Shown: positions 16,648-26,329 of the stretch, piece after piece
Layout: each line of letters opens with the position of its first letter
Numbering within the stretch: position 1 is the first letter of the stretch
DNA from: Ramlibacter sp. PS4R-6
Lineage (GTDB): Bacteria; Pseudomonadota; Gammaproteobacteria; Burkholderiales; Burkholderiaceae_C
Assembly (NCBI RefSeq): GCF_037572775.1
Contig: NZ_JBBHKA010000001.1
Location: forward strand, 3,720,001 to 3,784,000
Direction of reading: 5' to 3'
Length of the DNA stretch: 64,000 bases
Program-made: the position numbers and the translations under genes
Notes under the pieces: generated by a model
Databases searched by the model: none
Seen by the model: only the letters and a program-made list of their open reading frames with translations
Told to the model about the DNA's origin: nothing

Positions 16648-17679
16648 TCACTTTTCGAAGGGGTGGAACCCATCCTTCAGCACATCGATCCGAAAAAGGT
16701 TCGCTCGCGCGGTGATGTACAGCTTGCGCCGATCGCCGCCACGGCCGAATGCAACATTTGTGGGGTTGTCGGCCATCGGAACGAAGGCCAATTCTTCTCC
16801 CGTAGGCGAAAACACGACAACGCCGCGATCCTGCGGCACCGCGCTGACGCGGGCGGCATAGATGTTTCCTTCCGTGTCCACCGTCATCCCGTCGATCCCT
16901 GTCCGGCGGCCCCAGTAGTCCACCAAGGTCTGCCGGGGACCCACGCTGCCATCCGCCCCCAGCGGGTACGCGTAGACAGCGTTCCAGTTCATGGCTGCCG
17001 GGAGGTTGCTGGCCATTTGTGCGGTCGCAGGCGGCCCGATGCTAGATACGTAAAGGGTGCGCTGGTCAGGCGAGATGGCAATCCCATTGGGCTTCCCGGC
17101 ATCGGCGATGACCAGCCTGGCCGGTGCGCCTGGGTCGATCCTGTACACACCCGCGACCGGCTGCTCCACGGACTCGTGGCCGTAGTACCGGGGGTCGGTG
17201 AAATAGATGCGCCGCTGCCGGTCGATCACGAGATCATTCGGCGAATTCAGTGGACGCCCATTGAACAACCCGGCGAGGATGGAGCTCTTGCCCGTCTTCA
17301 TGTCGGTGCGGATCACGCAGCGGCAGCCGAAGTCGGCGCCGAGGGCGCTGACCAGGCTCCCATCCTCGTCGAACCGGTTCCCATTGTTCATGCCGCTCGG
17401 CGAGCGGAAGATGACGGTCTTGCCCGTGCGCGGGTCGTAGCGCCATACGTGTCCTGCCTGCGCACTGGACTGGGCGGTGATCGTGATATCGCTGAAGAAG
17501 ACAGTGCCATCTTCCGCGACCGCCGGCCCTTCGAGGAAAAAGCCGCCAGAGAAGACCGGATCGAGCTTCGCTTCCGCCCCAAAGATGGGCCCCGGCCGAA
17601 ATCCGGTCTGTGCCCCTGCGATGAAAGAGGCACAGCACAGGCCCAGCGCGACTGCTGCTACGTGCAATTGTCGAAACAC
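16648..17679 (-). CDS. SMP-30/gluconolactonase-like periplasmic protein
   Basis: A 343-residue protein with a cleavable-looking signal peptide (hydrophobic to about residue 22, AGA|QT). The rest matches the SMP-30/gluconolactonase/LRE fold, a six-bladed propeller: FFLEGPAV near the N-terminus, LNSPNDLVID, GKPNGIAISPDQ and GIDGMTVDTEGN supply the conserved Glu, Asn and Asp metal-ligand positions. Members hydrolyse lactones, but substrate cannot be assigned. Start is GTG 17679 with a strong AGGAGG five bases upstream. It is convergent with the NHL lipoprotein genes. Confidence 0.85.
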   Translation of the reverse strand: MFRQLHVAAVALGLCCASFIAGAQTGFRPGPIFGAEAKLDPVFSGGFFLEGPAVAEDGTVFFSDITITAQSSAQAGHVWRYDPRTGKTVIFRSPSGMNNGNRFDEDGSLVSALGADFGCRCVIRTDMKTGKSSILAGLFNGRPLNSPNDLVIDRQRRIYFTDPRYYGHESVEQPVAGVYRIDPGAPARLVIADAGKPNGIAISPDQRTLYVSSIGPPATAQMASNLPAAMNWNAVYAYPLGADGSVGPRQTLVDYWGRRTGIDGMTVDTEGNIYAARVSAVPQDRGVVVFSPTGEELAFVPMADNPTNVAFGRGGDRRKLYITARANLFRIDVLKDGFHPFEK

Positions 17680-17791
17680 AGTACCTCCTGCGGATGGCGC
17701 GTCGATGAACGACTCAGCGGAGGATGGTCACTGACCTGTCCGGCAGTGTCAATGCATCAGCGATCCAATGCGGACAACTCAAAGACGCTGG

Positions 17792-17812
17792 ATTGCGGGT
17801 CAAGCCCGCAAT
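17792..17812. repeat. REP-like palindrome
   Basis: A perfect 8-base inverted repeat, ATTGCGGG-TCAAG-CCCGCAAT, followed by GACAG. This sequence type is a dispersed intergenic palindrome in many proteobacteria; when translated it yields the familiar spurious peptide HCGLDPQ. It sits between the SMP-30 gene and the SGNH gene and could act as a bidirectional transcript end, but has no U-tract. Confidence 0.6.
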
Positions 17813-17833
17813 GACAGGTGACTAGCCTCTGAG

Positions 17834-18535
17834 TCAGTTCTGCAGCGCCGCCGTCACGCGCTCGGCGATCACCCGCATGCTCCAGTCGTGGGGATGCCGG
17901 TCGACATCCACATCGGCGTAGCGGCCAATGTCGTCGGCCCGCTGCGGGTAGATGTCGCCGATGTAGACGTACTTGCCGCCATGGGCCTTGCAGGCCTGCT
18001 CGATCACGGCATCCCTGGATTCTTCCTTCCACCACGTGGACACGCAGGCCAGCTTCGCGACGTGCAGCGCATCCAGCAGCAAGCCGTATGCGGCGCCGAA
18101 CGCGGGCACGGATGCCAACGGCACGTTGTCACCGAGCTCGACGACCACGGCGGTTCGTGGCGTAGCCGCCTGCACGTACGACGGGATCTGCCAGACGTTG
18201 TCCGCGGGGTTCTTTTCGAGCGGGGAGAAATTCAGCGCCGTGAGCGGCAGGTGCAGGGCCGCCGCCGTGAGGTGGGCGAAGTCCTTGTCGGCCGACGATG
18301 CCGCCATGCCCCAGTCGCCCGTCCAGCCCACCATGGCGTTCGGGCCGATCTTGGTGATGCTGTTGCCGATGACGAGCAGGTCCGAGAACTGCGCCTGGGG
18401 TGGTTGCGGCTGGGGCTGCTCGGCGGCCGCGGCTGCGGCCACAGCCGGCGACGGTGACCCTCCGCCTCCCCCGCAAGCGACGACCGCGGTCGCAAGAAGG
18501 GCAAGGGCACACAGTCGGATCGTCGATATTTTCAT
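17834..18535 (-). CDS. SGNH/GDSL-like hydrolase lipoprotein
   Basis: A 233-residue protein starting MKISTIRLC with a lipoprotein signal (AVVAC, then a Gly/Ser/Pro linker and an Ala/Gln/Pro-rich spacer to about residue 48). The mature part has features of the SGNH fold: LVIGNSIT in place of GDSL, VVELGDN as block III, and a C-terminal D-x-HPH segment giving the Asp-His pair. It would be a lipid-anchored esterase, possibly acting on acyl groups of polysaccharide or cell wall; this is inference. The open frame extends upstream into the divergent promoter region but that part is not signal-like. AGGGTGAAG lies upstream. Confidence 0.75.
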   Translation of the reverse strand: MKISTIRLCALALLATAVVACGGGGGSPSPAVAAAAAAEQPQPQPPQAQFSDLLVIGNSITKIGPNAMVGWTGDWGMAASSADKDFAHLTAAALHLPLTALNFSPLEKNPADNVWQIPSYVQAATPRTAVVVELGDNVPLASVPAFGAAYGLLLDALHVAKLACVSTWWKEESRDAVIEQACKAHGGKYVYIGDIYPQRADDIGRYADVDVDRHPHDWSMRVIAERVTAALQN

Positions 18536-18657
18536 TGCCAGAGCTTCACCCTGGCGGAAGCCGCCTGCGTTTCGAAATGCCTGAGCAATTCGTCGGACGT
18601 TGGCGACCGACCGGGTCCGTCGGTGCTGATGACGTCCGCTATGCTTCCCCTCTACCC

Positions 18658-19278
18658 ATGCCAAGCCTCCCCCACAGCCCCGCTGCCGAACGCAACAAGG
18701 AACCGATCCTTGCGCGGCTGCTGGCCATCCTGGGCAGCCACGGGGCGGCCCTCGAGATCGCCTCGGGCACCGGGCAGCACACGGTCTGGTTCGCCGCCGC
18801 CCTGCCCGGGTGGACGTGGCAGCCGACCGACTTCGATCCGGACACGGTGCCCCTCATCGCCGAGAGGATCGCCCAGTCGGGCGTGGGCAACGTCCTGCCC
18901 CCGCTGCAGCTGGACGTCACGCAACAGCAGTGGCCCTTGACGAGCACGTTCGACGCCATCTTCTGCGCCAACATGCTGCACATCGCGCCGTGGCAAGCAT
19001 GCGCCGGCCTCATGGCCGGGGCGGCACGCCACCTCGTGCCGGGCGGCCTGCTGGTCACCTACGGCCCCTACTTCGAGAGGGAAGTGCCGACCGCCCCCAG
19101 CAATCTCGCGTTCGACGAGAGCTTGAAGGCGCGCGATCCTTCCTGGGGCATCCGCCAGCTCGATGACGTCGTGGCGGAAGCCGCCCGCAACGGGCTCGCG
19201 CTCACGCAGCGGCACGCGATGCCGGCCAACAACCTGCTGTTGGTGTTCACTCTTGCAGGTCGCCAGCCACAGGCGTAG
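18658..19278 (+). CDS. DUF938 family SAM-dependent methyltransferase
   Basis: A 206-residue class I methyltransferase-like protein. The SAM-binding motif I is LEIASGTGQH, followed by an acidic end of strand 2 (TDFDPD) and CANMLHIAPW as motif IV region; RHLVPGGLLVTYGP is the typical post-motif block. This whole pattern is characteristic of DUF938 proteins. The acceptor is not known. The gene is divergent from the SGNH lipoprotein, with about 120 bases between starts, and 41 bases ahead of an SRPBCC gene on the same strand, so those two may be an operon. Confidence 0.88.
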   Translation: MPSLPHSPAAERNKEPILARLLAILGSHGAALEIASGTGQHTVWFAAALPGWTWQPTDFDPDTVPLIAERIAQSGVGNVLPPLQLDVTQQQWPLTSTFDAIFCANMLHIAPWQACAGLMAGAARHLVPGGLLVTYGPYFEREVPTAPSNLAFDESLKARDPSWGIRQLDDVVAEAARNGLALTQRHAMPANNLLLVFTLAGRQPQA

Positions 19279-19319
19279 CTTTGCAGCCGCCGGCCTGCCC
19301 GCCGCAACAGGGGATCGCC

Positions 19320-19736
19320 ATGGAGCGTGCTCACGTGAAAGAGGAAATCGCCGCACCCATCGCCGAAGTGTGGGCGTTGCTGAGAAACTTCGGCGACATC
19401 GAGATCTGGGCGAAGGCCCGCGTGGTGCGGGTCGACGGGACGGGTGTCGGGGCGATCCGCCACGTCGAAGGCAGTGCCGGCCCCGTCGTCGAGCGCTGCG
19501 AGGCCCATGACGAGGCGGCGCACAGCTTCAGCTATTCCCTGGTCGAGTCCCCGTGGCCGCTGGCCAACTATGTCGCCACCGTGCGCCTGGCCTCGCTCGG
19601 TGCGAACCGGTGCGCCATCGAGTGGAGCGCGAACTTCGATCCGACCCCTGGGGCACCGCCGGACATACGCGAGCTGGTGGAGAAAACGTTCCGGGGCAAC
19701 TTCATTGCCAACCTGCGGAAAGGCGTTGCCGGCTGA
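19320..19736 (+). CDS. SRPBCC family protein
   Basis: A 138-residue protein of the START/polyketide-cyclase-like SRPBCC fold: the opening VKEEIAAPIAEVWALLRNFGDIEIW is the usual first strand and helices, followed by repeated beta strands and a long C-terminal helix (ELVEKTFRGNFIANLRKG). Such proteins hold hydrophobic ligands in a helix-grip pocket; the ligand is unknown. ATG 19320 is preceded by AGGGGA. A TTG 13 codons upstream is a less likely start. Confidence 0.83.
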   Translation: MERAHVKEEIAAPIAEVWALLRNFGDIEIWAKARVVRVDGTGVGAIRHVEGSAGPVVERCEAHDEAAHSFSYSLVESPWPLANYVATVRLASLGANRCAIEWSANFDPTPGAPPDIRELVEKTFRGNFIANLRKGVAG

Positions 19737-19764
19737 GCGCCGGCGTCCGAACAACAGTCACTGG

Positions 19765-19784
19765 GTCCCGGCCTGCGCCGGGAC
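19765..19784. repeat. REP-like palindrome
   Basis: GTCCCGGC-CTGC-GCCGGGAC, a perfect 8-base stem with a 4-base loop followed by GACAGG. The type is a widespread dispersed repeat that translates as HWVPACAGTT. It lies just beyond the aspS stop, between two converging genes. Confidence 0.6.
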
Positions 19785-19790
19785 GACAGG

Positions 19791-21584
19791 TCAGGCGGCC
19801 GCGGGATTCCGCAGCTTGATGTGCAGCTCGCGCAGCTGCTTCTCGTCCACCGGCCCCGGCGCCTGCGTGAGCAGGTCCTGCGCGCGCTGCGTCTTGGGGA
19901 ACGCAATCACGTCGCGCAGCGACTCGGCGCCCGTCATCAGCATGACGAAGCGGTCCAGGCCGATGGCGATGCCGCCGTGCGGGGGCGCGCCGTACTGCAG
20001 CGCGTCCAGCAGGAAGCCGAACTTGAGCTTGGCTTCCTCCGCGTCGATCTTCAGCGCGCGGAACACCTTGCTCTGCACCTCCTCGCGGTGGATACGGACC
20101 GAGCCGCCGCCGAGCTCGATGCCGTTGAGCACCGCGTCGTAGGCCTTGGCGACCGCCTTGCCGGGATCGGTCTCGAGCAGGTCCTCGTGGCCGTCCTTCG
20201 GCGACGTGAACGGGTGGTGCACCGCGTTCCAGCGCTGGGCGTCGTCGTCGAACTCGAACATCGGGAAGTCGACGACCCACAGCGGGCGCCACGCGCCTTC
20301 GATGAGGCCACGGCTCTTGCCGAACTCGCTGTGGCCGACCTTCACGCGCAGCGCGCCGATGGCGTCGTTCACCACCTTGGCCTTGTCGGCGCCGAAGAAG
20401 ACCAGGTCGCCGTCCTTGGCGCCGGTGCGCTTGATGATCTCGGCGATCGCGGCGTCGTGGATGTTCTTGACGATGGGCGACTGCAGGCCTTCGCGGCCCT
20501 TGGCCACCTCGTTGACCTTGATCCACGCCAGGCCCTTGGCGCCGTAGATCTTGACGAACTCGGTGTAGCCGTCGATCTCGCCGCGGCTCATCTCGCCGCC
20601 GCCCGGCACGCGCAGGGCGACGACGCGGCCGTCAGGCTGGTTCGCGGGGCTGGAGAACACCTTGAAGTCCACGTCCTTCATCACGTCGGTGAGCTCGGTG
20701 AACTCCAGCTTCACGCGCAGGTCCGGCTTGTCGGAGCCGTACAGGCGCATCGCGTCCGAGTGCTTCATCACGGGGAAGGCGCCGATGTCGATGCCCAGCA
20801 CGTTCTGGAAGGTGCTGCGGATCATGCCTTCGAACATCTCGCGGATCTCCTCCTCGAGCATGAAGGAGGTCTCGACGTCGATCTGCGTGAACTCGGGCTG
20901 TCGGTCGGCGCGCAGGTCCTCGTCGCGGAAGCACTTGGTGATCTGGTAGTAGCGGTCGTAGCCCGACACCATCAGCAGCTGCTTGAACAGCTGCGGCGAC
21001 TGCGGCAGCGCGAAGAACAGGCCATCGTGTACGCGCGAGGGCACGAGGTAGTCGCGCGCGCCTTCGGGCGTGCTCTTGGTGAGCATCGGCGTCTCGATGT
21101 CGATGAAGCCGTTGGCGTCGAGGAACTTGCGCACCTCCATCGTCACCTTGTAGCGCAGCATCATGTTGCGTTGCATGGTGGGGCGGCGCAGGTCGAGCAC
21201 GCGGTGCGTGAGGCGCGTGGTCTCCGAGAGGTTCTCGTCGTCCAGCTGGAAAGGCGGCGTCACCGATGCGTTGAGCACCGTGAGCTCGTGGCACAGCACC
21301 TCGATCTTGCCGCTCTTGAGGTTGTCGTTGGTCGTGCCCTCCGGGCGCGCACGCACCACGCCCTTGACCTGCACGCAGAACTCGTTGCGCAGGCCCTCCG
21401 CCGTCTTGAACATCTCGGCGCGGTCGGGGTCGCACACGACCTGCACGTAGCCTTCGCGGTCGCGCAGGTCCACGAAGATCACGCCGCCATGGTCGCGCCG
21501 GCGATTGACCCAGCCGCACAGGGTCACGGTCTGGCCCATCAGGGCTTCGGTCACGAGCCCGCAATAGGTGGTGCGAAGTTGCAT
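19791..21584 (-). CDS. aspS: Aspartate--tRNA ligase AspS
   Basis: A 597-residue bacterial-type class II aminoacyl-tRNA synthetase. An OB-fold anticodon-binding domain occupies residues about 1-110 ([19 protein letters not shown]), motif 2 is in [18 protein letters not shown], a GAD insertion lies at about 300-420, and motif 3 [13 protein letters not shown] is near the end. It charges tRNA-Asp and, in many bacteria lacking AsnRS, tRNA-Asn; which applies here cannot be decided. It is the last gene of a co-directional block running from fmdB and DUF502. GGAGGTACC precedes the ATG. Confidence 0.98.
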   Translation of the reverse strand: MQLRTTYCGLVTEALMGQTVTLCGWVNRRRDHGGVIFVDLRDREGYVQVVCDPDRAEMFKTAEGLRNEFCVQVKGVVRARPEGTTNDNLKSGKIEVLCHELTVLNASVTPPFQLDDENLSETTRLTHRVLDLRRPTMQRNMMLRYKVTMEVRKFLDANGFIDIETPMLTKSTPEGARDYLVPSRVHDGLFFALPQSPQLFKQLLMVSGYDRYYQITKCFRDEDLRADRQPEFTQIDVETSFMLEEEIREMFEGMIRSTFQNVLGIDIGAFPVMKHSDAMRLYGSDKPDLRVKLEFTELTDVMKDVDFKVFSSPANQPDGRVVALRVPGGGEMSRGEIDGYTEFVKIYGAKGLAWIKVNEVAKGREGLQSPIVKNIHDAAIAEIIKRTGAKDGDLVFFGADKAKVVNDAIGALRVKVGHSEFGKSRGLIEGAWRPLWVVDFPMFEFDDDAQRWNAVHHPFTSPKDGHEDLLETDPGKAVAKAYDAVLNGIELGGGSVRIHREEVQSKVFRALKIDAEEAKLKFGFLLDALQYGAPPHGGIAIGLDRFVMLMTGAESLRDVIAFPKTQRAQDLLTQAPGPVDEKQLRELHIKLRNPAAA

Positions 21585-21633
21585 GGAGGTACCTTCTTTC
21601 CGGGGAAAGACGCTGCCGCTTTCGCGCGGCGCG

Positions 21634-22248
21634 TCAGGGATTGTCGTTGTGGTGGGCGGGTGCGACCACGCCCATGGAGATGACGTACTTCAGCGCCTCG
21701 TCGACCGACATCTTCAGCTCGATGCAGTCGCTCTTCTTCAGCATGACGAAGTAGCCGCCGGTGGGGTTGGGCGTGGTCGGCACGTAGACGCTCACGTAGT
21801 CGCCCACCAGGTAGTTGGTGACGTCGCCGCCGGGCGTGCCCGTGACGAAGCCGATGGTCCAGACGTCCTCGCGCGGCCATTGCACCAGCACCGCCGTGCG
21901 GAAGGCGTTGCCCCCCGGCGAGAACAGCGTGTCCGACACCTGCTTGACGCTGGAGTAGATCGAGCGGACGACGGGGATGCGCGCGACGATGCCATTGCCC
22001 CATTCGACGAGCTTGCGGCCGAAAAAGTTCGTGGCGATCGCGCCGACGATCAGCAGGATGGCCAGCGTGAGCAGCACGCCGAAGCCGGGGATGTGGAAGC
22101 CGATCAGCTTGTCCGGCTGCCAGGCCTCGGGCAGGATCAGCAGCGTGCTGTCGAGCGTCTCGACGATCCAGCGCAGCACGGCGAACGTGACGGCCAGCGG
22201 CACGATGGCCAGCAGGCCGGCGACGAGCCATTTGCGCAGGGCGAGCAT
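21634..22248 (-). CDS. DUF502 membrane protein
   Basis: A 204-residue protein with two N-terminal membrane segments, about residues 8-30 ([20 protein letters not shown]) and 52-76 ([21 protein letters not shown]), followed by a soluble domain with [14 protein letters not shown] and a [31 protein letters not shown] block typical of DUF502. The family's function is not known; it is found widely beside aspS and fmdB in betaproteobacteria. It lies 11 bases downstream of fmdB and 49 upstream of aspS, so the three likely form an operon. Confidence 0.92.
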   Translation of the reverse strand: MLALRKWLVAGLLAIVPLAVTFAVLRWIVETLDSTLLILPEAWQPDKLIGFHIPGFGVLLTLAILLIVGAIATNFFGRKLVEWGNGIVARIPVVRSIYSSVKQVSDTLFSPGGNAFRTAVLVQWPREDVWTIGFVTGTPGGDVTNYLVGDYVSVYVPTTPNPTGGYFVMLKKSDCIELKMSVDEALKYVISMGVVAPAHHNDNP

Positions 22249-22259
22249 GGTGCCGGCTT

Positions 22260-22607
22260 TCAGCCCGCCGCCGCCGGCGTGTCGGGCTTGGTCGCGGGCT
22301 TGGTCGCGGGCGTGCTGTCCGCGGGCTTGGACTCCGCGGGCTTCGACTCGGCAGGCTTGGCCTCGGTCTTGGCCGCTTCAGCCGGCTGGGCGGCATCCGT
22401 GGACTTTTCGGCGCCGGCCTTGTTGCCGCCGCGGAAATCCGTCACGTACCAGCCCGAACCCTTCAGCTGGAAGCCGGCCGCCGTGACCTGCTTGGCGAAC
22501 GCGTCGGCGCCGCACGCGGGGCACACGGTGAGCGGGTCGTCCGAGATCTTCTGCAGGACGTCCTTGGCATGGCCACAGGACGCGCACTTGTAGGCGTAGA
22601 TCGGCAT
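22260..22607 (-). CDS. FmdB family zinc-ribbon protein
   Basis: A 115-residue protein starting MPIYAYKCASCGH. The zinc ribbon has Cys8-x2-Cys11 and Cys29-x2-Cys32, as in the FmdB/CxxC_CxxC_SSSS family, and the next segment GSGWYVTDF is also family-typical. From about residue 70 the protein is a low-complexity tail of Lys/Pro/Ala/Ser/Glu with ESKPA repeats, variable among relatives. The role is presumed regulatory but unproven. A consensus TATAAT lies 40 bases upstream, so it probably heads the fmdB-DUF502-aspS transcript. Confidence 0.92.
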   Translation of the reverse strand: MPIYAYKCASCGHAKDVLQKISDDPLTVCPACGADAFAKQVTAAGFQLKGSGWYVTDFRGGNKAGAEKSTDAAQPAEAAKTEAKPAESKPAESKPADSTPATKPATKPDTPAAAG

Positions 22608-22647
22608 GGCGTTGTCTAGGGGTCGTTGCGGCGGTGCAAAGCCCTCA

Positions 22648-22673
22648 ATTATAGAGGGGGCGGGGTTTTTCAA
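22648..22673 (-). promoter_or_regulatory. Putative sigma-70 promoter for fmdB-DUF502-aspS
   Basis: On the minus strand a perfect -10 TATAAT occupies 22653-22648. A -35-like TTGAAA lies at 22673-22668, but the 14-base spacer is shorter than ideal. The -35 overlaps a 7-base hairpin (22661-22678) just after the symporter stop, which could end the upstream transcript. The expected transcription start is near 22641. Confidence 0.5.
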
Positions 22674-22685
22674 CCCCGGCTCTCC

Positions 22686-24158
22686 CTAGTGCGGCTGCAG
22701 GCCCGCCACGGGGGTGCGCGGCTCGTGGCGGTTGCGCAGGACCTGCGGCATCAGCGACCCGATGACCATCCCGGCGAAGGCGGCGATCAGGCCGGCGAGC
22801 TGGCCGGGGAACATCTTGGACAGCGCCTCGCCGCCGACCTGCGGGAAGAACAGCACCCACACCGCGATGCCCGCCGCCAGCGAGAAGATCGCGCCCTGGG
22901 TGGTGGCGCGCTTCCAGTACAGGCCCATCACCAGCGGCACGAAGGCCGCCACCAGCGTCACCTGGTAGGCCGAGGACACCAGGTCGTAGATCGAGGTGCC
23001 CTTCATCGCGATCGCATAGGCCAGCACCGAGGCCGTGAAGACGACGATGGTCACGCGCATGGCCAGCAGCTGCTGCTTGTCGCTCATGTGCGGGCGCATG
23101 TTCTTCAGGATGTTCTCGACGAAGCTGGTCGAAGGCGCCAGCAGCGTCGCCGACGAGGTGCTCTTGATGGCCGAGAGCAGCGCGCCGAAGAACAGGATCT
23201 GCATCACCAGCGGCATCTTCGTCAGCACGAAGGTGGGCAGCACGCGCTGGTAGTCGTTCTTCGCCAGCTCGAGCGCGCTGTTGCCCATCACCACCACCGC
23301 GCTGGCGACGATGAACATAGGCACGAAGGCGAACAGGATGTAGCTCACGCCGCCGATCACCGCGCCGTTGCGGGCGGTGTTGGAGTCCTTGGCCGACATC
23401 ACGCGCTGGAAGACGTCCTGCTGCGGGATGGAGCCCAGCATCATGGTCAGGCCCATGCCGATGAAGAAGGCGATGTCCGTGAACGTGGGCGGCGGCAGGA
23501 AGTTCCACAGCTCCTTGGACGACGCCAGGGCCATCACCTTGTCGGCGCCGCCCGCGAGCTCCGCCGAGAAGAAGGCGATGACCGACAGGCCGATCACCAG
23601 CACGATCATCTGGATGAAGTCCGTCCAAGCCACCGCGAGGAAGCCGCCGATCACCACGTAGACCAGCACCGCGAGCGTGCCGACGATCATGCCGGTGGTC
23701 TCGGACATGGCGCCGTTGGTGAGCACGGAGAACACCAGGCCCAGCGCCGTGATCTGCGCCGCGACCCAGCCCAGGTAGGACAGGATGATGGCGACCGAGC
23801 AGAAGATCTCCACGCCGCGCCCGTAGCGCTGGCGGTAGAAGTCGCCGATGGTCAGCAGGTTCTGCTTGTACAGCTTGGCCGCGAAGAACAGGCCCACGAG
23901 GATCAGGCAGGTGCCGGCGCCGAAAGGGTCTTCGACGATGGCGTTGAGGCCGCCCTGCACGAACTTGGCCGGGATGCCCATCACCGTCTCGGCGCCGAAC
24001 CAGGTGGCGAAGGTGGTGGTCACCACCATGATCAGCGGCAGGCTGCGCCCGGCGATGGCGAAGTCGGCCGTGTTCTTGATGCGCGTGCCGGCCCACACGC
24101 CGATGGCGAGCGTGCCCACCAGGTACAGCACGACAAACGTGATCAGCGTGTAGTTCAT
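22686..24158 (-). CDS. Sodium:solute symporter family protein
   Basis: A 490-residue polytopic protein of the SSS family with about 13 hydrophobic segments. Family-typical sites are visible: GAGTCLILVGLFFA, GGFLAVAWTDFIQM in the sodium-site region, and a conserved SAIKSTSSATLLAPSTS stretch around TM8 with its Ser/Thr residues. It should couple inward sodium flow to uptake of a small organic solute in the inner membrane; substrate cannot be predicted. It lies between ubiB and fmdB in the same direction; 40 bases separate it from ubiB. Confidence 0.9.
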   Translation of the reverse strand: MNYTLITFVVLYLVGTLAIGVWAGTRIKNTADFAIAGRSLPLIMVVTTTFATWFGAETVMGIPAKFVQGGLNAIVEDPFGAGTCLILVGLFFAAKLYKQNLLTIGDFYRQRYGRGVEIFCSVAIILSYLGWVAAQITALGLVFSVLTNGAMSETTGMIVGTLAVLVYVVIGGFLAVAWTDFIQMIVLVIGLSVIAFFSAELAGGADKVMALASSKELWNFLPPPTFTDIAFFIGMGLTMMLGSIPQQDVFQRVMSAKDSNTARNGAVIGGVSYILFAFVPMFIVASAVVVMGNSALELAKNDYQRVLPTFVLTKMPLVMQILFFGALLSAIKSTSSATLLAPSTSFVENILKNMRPHMSDKQQLLAMRVTIVVFTASVLAYAIAMKGTSIYDLVSSAYQVTLVAAFVPLVMGLYWKRATTQGAIFSLAAGIAVWVLFFPQVGGEALSKMFPGQLAGLIAAFAGMVIGSLMPQVLRNRHEPRTPVAGLQPH

Positions 24159-24198
24159 CGCCGTCCAAGCCCCTCTCGTATTGGGGCGGAATTATCCC

Positions 24199-25755
24199 CT
24201 AGAACCCGCGCATCCTCAGCAGGAACTGCACCACGACCAGGCCGGCCGCGAAGCCCACGGCGGCGTACATCACCGTCTGCAGCAGGCGGTTGGTGCGCTT
24301 CAGTTCCTGCAGCAGCTCGCGGTCGATGTTGCGCACCTCCCACGAGCGCTCGCGCAGGTACTTGTGGACCAGGTGGGGCAGCTCGGGCAGCAGCTTGGCG
24401 TAGCGCGGCGCCTGGTCCCGCAGTTCGTCCAGGAACTTCTGCGGGCCCACTTCTTCCTGCATCCACTTCTCGAGGAAGGGCTTGGCCGTGGCCCACAGGT
24501 CCAGGTCGGGGTCCAGCTGCCGCCCCAGCCCCTCGATGTTCAACAGCGTCTTCTGCAGCAGCACCAGCTGCGGCTGGATGTCCACGTGGAAGCGCCGCGA
24601 CATCTGGAACAGCCGCATCAGCAGCATGCCCAGCGAGATCTCCTTGAGCGGCCGGTCGAAGTACGGCTCGCACACCGTGCGCACCGCGCCCTCCAGTTCG
24701 TCCACGCGCGTGCCCGGCGGCACCCAGCCCGACTCGATGTGCAGCTCCGCCACGCGCTTGTAGTCGCGGCGGAAGAAGGCCGTGAAGTTCTGCGCCAGGT
24801 ATTCCTTGTCGTACTCGGTGAGCGTGCCGATGATCCCGAAGTCCAGCGAGATGTAGCGCCCGAACGAGCCGGGCGCCAGGCTGATCTGGATGTTGCCCGG
24901 GTGCATGTCGGCGTGGAAGAAGCCGTCGCGGAACACCTGCGTGAAGAAGATGGTGACGCCGTCGCGCGCGAGCTGCTTGATGTCGACGCCCGCAGCCACC
25001 AGCCGCTCGCGCTGCGAGATCGGCACGCCGTGCATGCGCTCCATCACGATGACGTCGGGCTGGCACAGGTCCCAGTACATCTCGGGGATCAGCACCAGGT
25101 TCAGGCCCGCCATGTTCCGGCGCAGCTGCGCGGCGTTGGCCGCCTCGCGCACCAGGTCCAGCTCGTCGTGCAGGTACTTGTCGAACTCGGCGACCACCTC
25201 GCGCGGTTTCAGGCGGCGGCCGTCCTCGGACAGGTGCTCGATCCAGCCGGCCATCATGCGCATGAGGCTCAGGTCCTTCTCGATCACCGGCAGCATCCCG
25301 GGGCGCAGCACTTTCACCGCGACTTCCTTCAGCTGCCCCTGGCGGTCGCGCATGGTCGCGAAGTGCACCTGCGCGATCGAGGCGCTGGCCACCGGCTCCC
25401 GCTCGAAGCTCACGAAGATCGAATCGAGCGGGCGGCGGAAGGCTCGCTCGATGGTGGCGACCGCGACTTCGGTGGGGAACGGCGGCACGCGGTCCTGCAG
25501 CAGCGCGAGCTCGTCGGCGATGTCCTGCGGCAGCAGGTCGCGGCGCGTGGACAGCACCTGCCCGAACTTCACGAAGATGGGGCCCAGGTGCTCCAGCGCC
25601 TGGCGCAGGCGCTGGCCGCGCGGCGCGCGCAGGTCGCGGCCCACGGCCAGGACACGGGCGATGGACGCCAGCCGGAAGCTCTTGAGGACGAGCTCGTCCA
25701 GGCCGTAGCGCAGCGCGACCCAGACGATGTAGAGGCCGCGCAGGTAACGCGTCAT
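24199..25755 (-). CDS. ubiB: Ubiquinone biosynthesis kinase-like protein UbiB
   Basis: A 518-residue ABC1/ADCK/UbiB-family atypical kinase-like ATPase. The family signature KxGQ appears as KFGQ at 63-66; an Ala-rich loop SASIAQVH (125-131) replaces the glycine-rich loop; Lys148 in VAVKVLRPG is the ATP-binding lysine; HADMHPGN and DFGIIG follow as catalytic and metal loops. A hydrophobic C-terminus (about 491-512) anchors it in the inner membrane. It is required for coenzyme Q assembly, probably extracting lipid intermediates. The ATG overlaps the ubiJ stop by 4 bases. Confidence 0.96.
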   Translation of the reverse strand: MTRYLRGLYIVWVALRYGLDELVLKSFRLASIARVLAVGRDLRAPRGQRLRQALEHLGPIFVKFGQVLSTRRDLLPQDIADELALLQDRVPPFPTEVAVATIERAFRRPLDSIFVSFEREPVASASIAQVHFATMRDRQGQLKEVAVKVLRPGMLPVIEKDLSLMRMMAGWIEHLSEDGRRLKPREVVAEFDKYLHDELDLVREAANAAQLRRNMAGLNLVLIPEMYWDLCQPDVIVMERMHGVPISQRERLVAAGVDIKQLARDGVTIFFTQVFRDGFFHADMHPGNIQISLAPGSFGRYISLDFGIIGTLTEYDKEYLAQNFTAFFRRDYKRVAELHIESGWVPPGTRVDELEGAVRTVCEPYFDRPLKEISLGMLLMRLFQMSRRFHVDIQPQLVLLQKTLLNIEGLGRQLDPDLDLWATAKPFLEKWMQEEVGPQKFLDELRDQAPRYAKLLPELPHLVHKYLRERSWEVRNIDRELLQELKRTNRLLQTVMYAAVGFAAGLVVVQFLLRMRGF

Positions 25756-26291
25756 GCGCTTCCCGGGCCTCCCGGGCCCGGGCCCGGCGCGGGCGTTGGC
25801 GCGCCCACCGCTGTGGCGCTGGCGACGAACTGGCGCATGGCGCCGAGCACGCGCCGTGCCGCATCGCCCACGGCATGCGCAGGCGCATCGCCGATCACGC
25901 GCGCGAGATCCTCCTCGAGGTCCCAGCGCACGTTCTCGACGAGCCAGTTGATCTCGGCGGCGAACTGCACGTCGCCCGCGATGTGCACCGGCGGCTTGTC
26001 GCCCTTGAGCGCGGCCTGCGCCAGCTGGAAGGGCGAGGTCTCGGTGAGCGTGAGCGTCAGGTCGGCGGGCGTGCCGCTGTCGCCGACCACCTCGAACAGG
26101 CCGGCGGGCGTGGCCGCGAGCCGCATCGAGAACGAGCGCCAGCTCGCCTGCACGGACTTGCCGGCCTGGCGCACGAGGCGCGCCTGGGCCTCGCTTTCCT
26201 GCATCAGCACGTGGTTGATCAGCAGCACCACGCGGCGCTGCACTTCATCCACAAGCCAAGGCGGGGGCTGGAAGGGAAAGGGGCTGGCCAT
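25752..26291 (-). CDS. ubiJ: Ubiquinone biosynthesis accessory factor UbiJ-like (SCP2)
   Basis: A 179-residue protein with an SCP2-type sterol/lipid-binding domain: the region from about 30 to 130 has alternating strands and the [30 protein letters not shown] helix block typical of UbiJ. A Pro/Gly-rich tail closes it. UbiJ binds lipid intermediates in the soluble Ubi complex. Assignment is by the domain pattern and by context, since it overlaps ubiB by 4 bases and ubiE lies 1 kb upstream. The longer open frame upstream is not needed. Confidence 0.85.
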   Translation of the reverse strand: MASPFPFQPPPWLVDEVQRRVVLLINHVLMQESEAQARLVRQAGKSVQASWRSFSMRLAATPAGLFEVVGDSGTPADLTLTLTETSPFQLAQAALKGDKPPVHIAGDVQFAAEINWLVENVRWDLEEDLARVIGDAPAHAVGDAARRVLGAMRQFVASATAVGAPTPAPGPGPGGPGSA

Positions 26292-26329
26292 GGCCCCGGA
26301 TTCTCGCCGAAAGACGAGGGCCGCCGCGG

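Noticed and set aside
19821..21683. 620-codon open frame opposite aspS
   Set aside because: Antisense shadow with Val/Leu/His-rich translation lacking recognisable motifs.
22626..24647. 673-codon open frame opposite the symporter gene
   Set aside because: The translation is a His/Arg/Asp/Gln-rich string typical of the antisense of a membrane protein; no motif.
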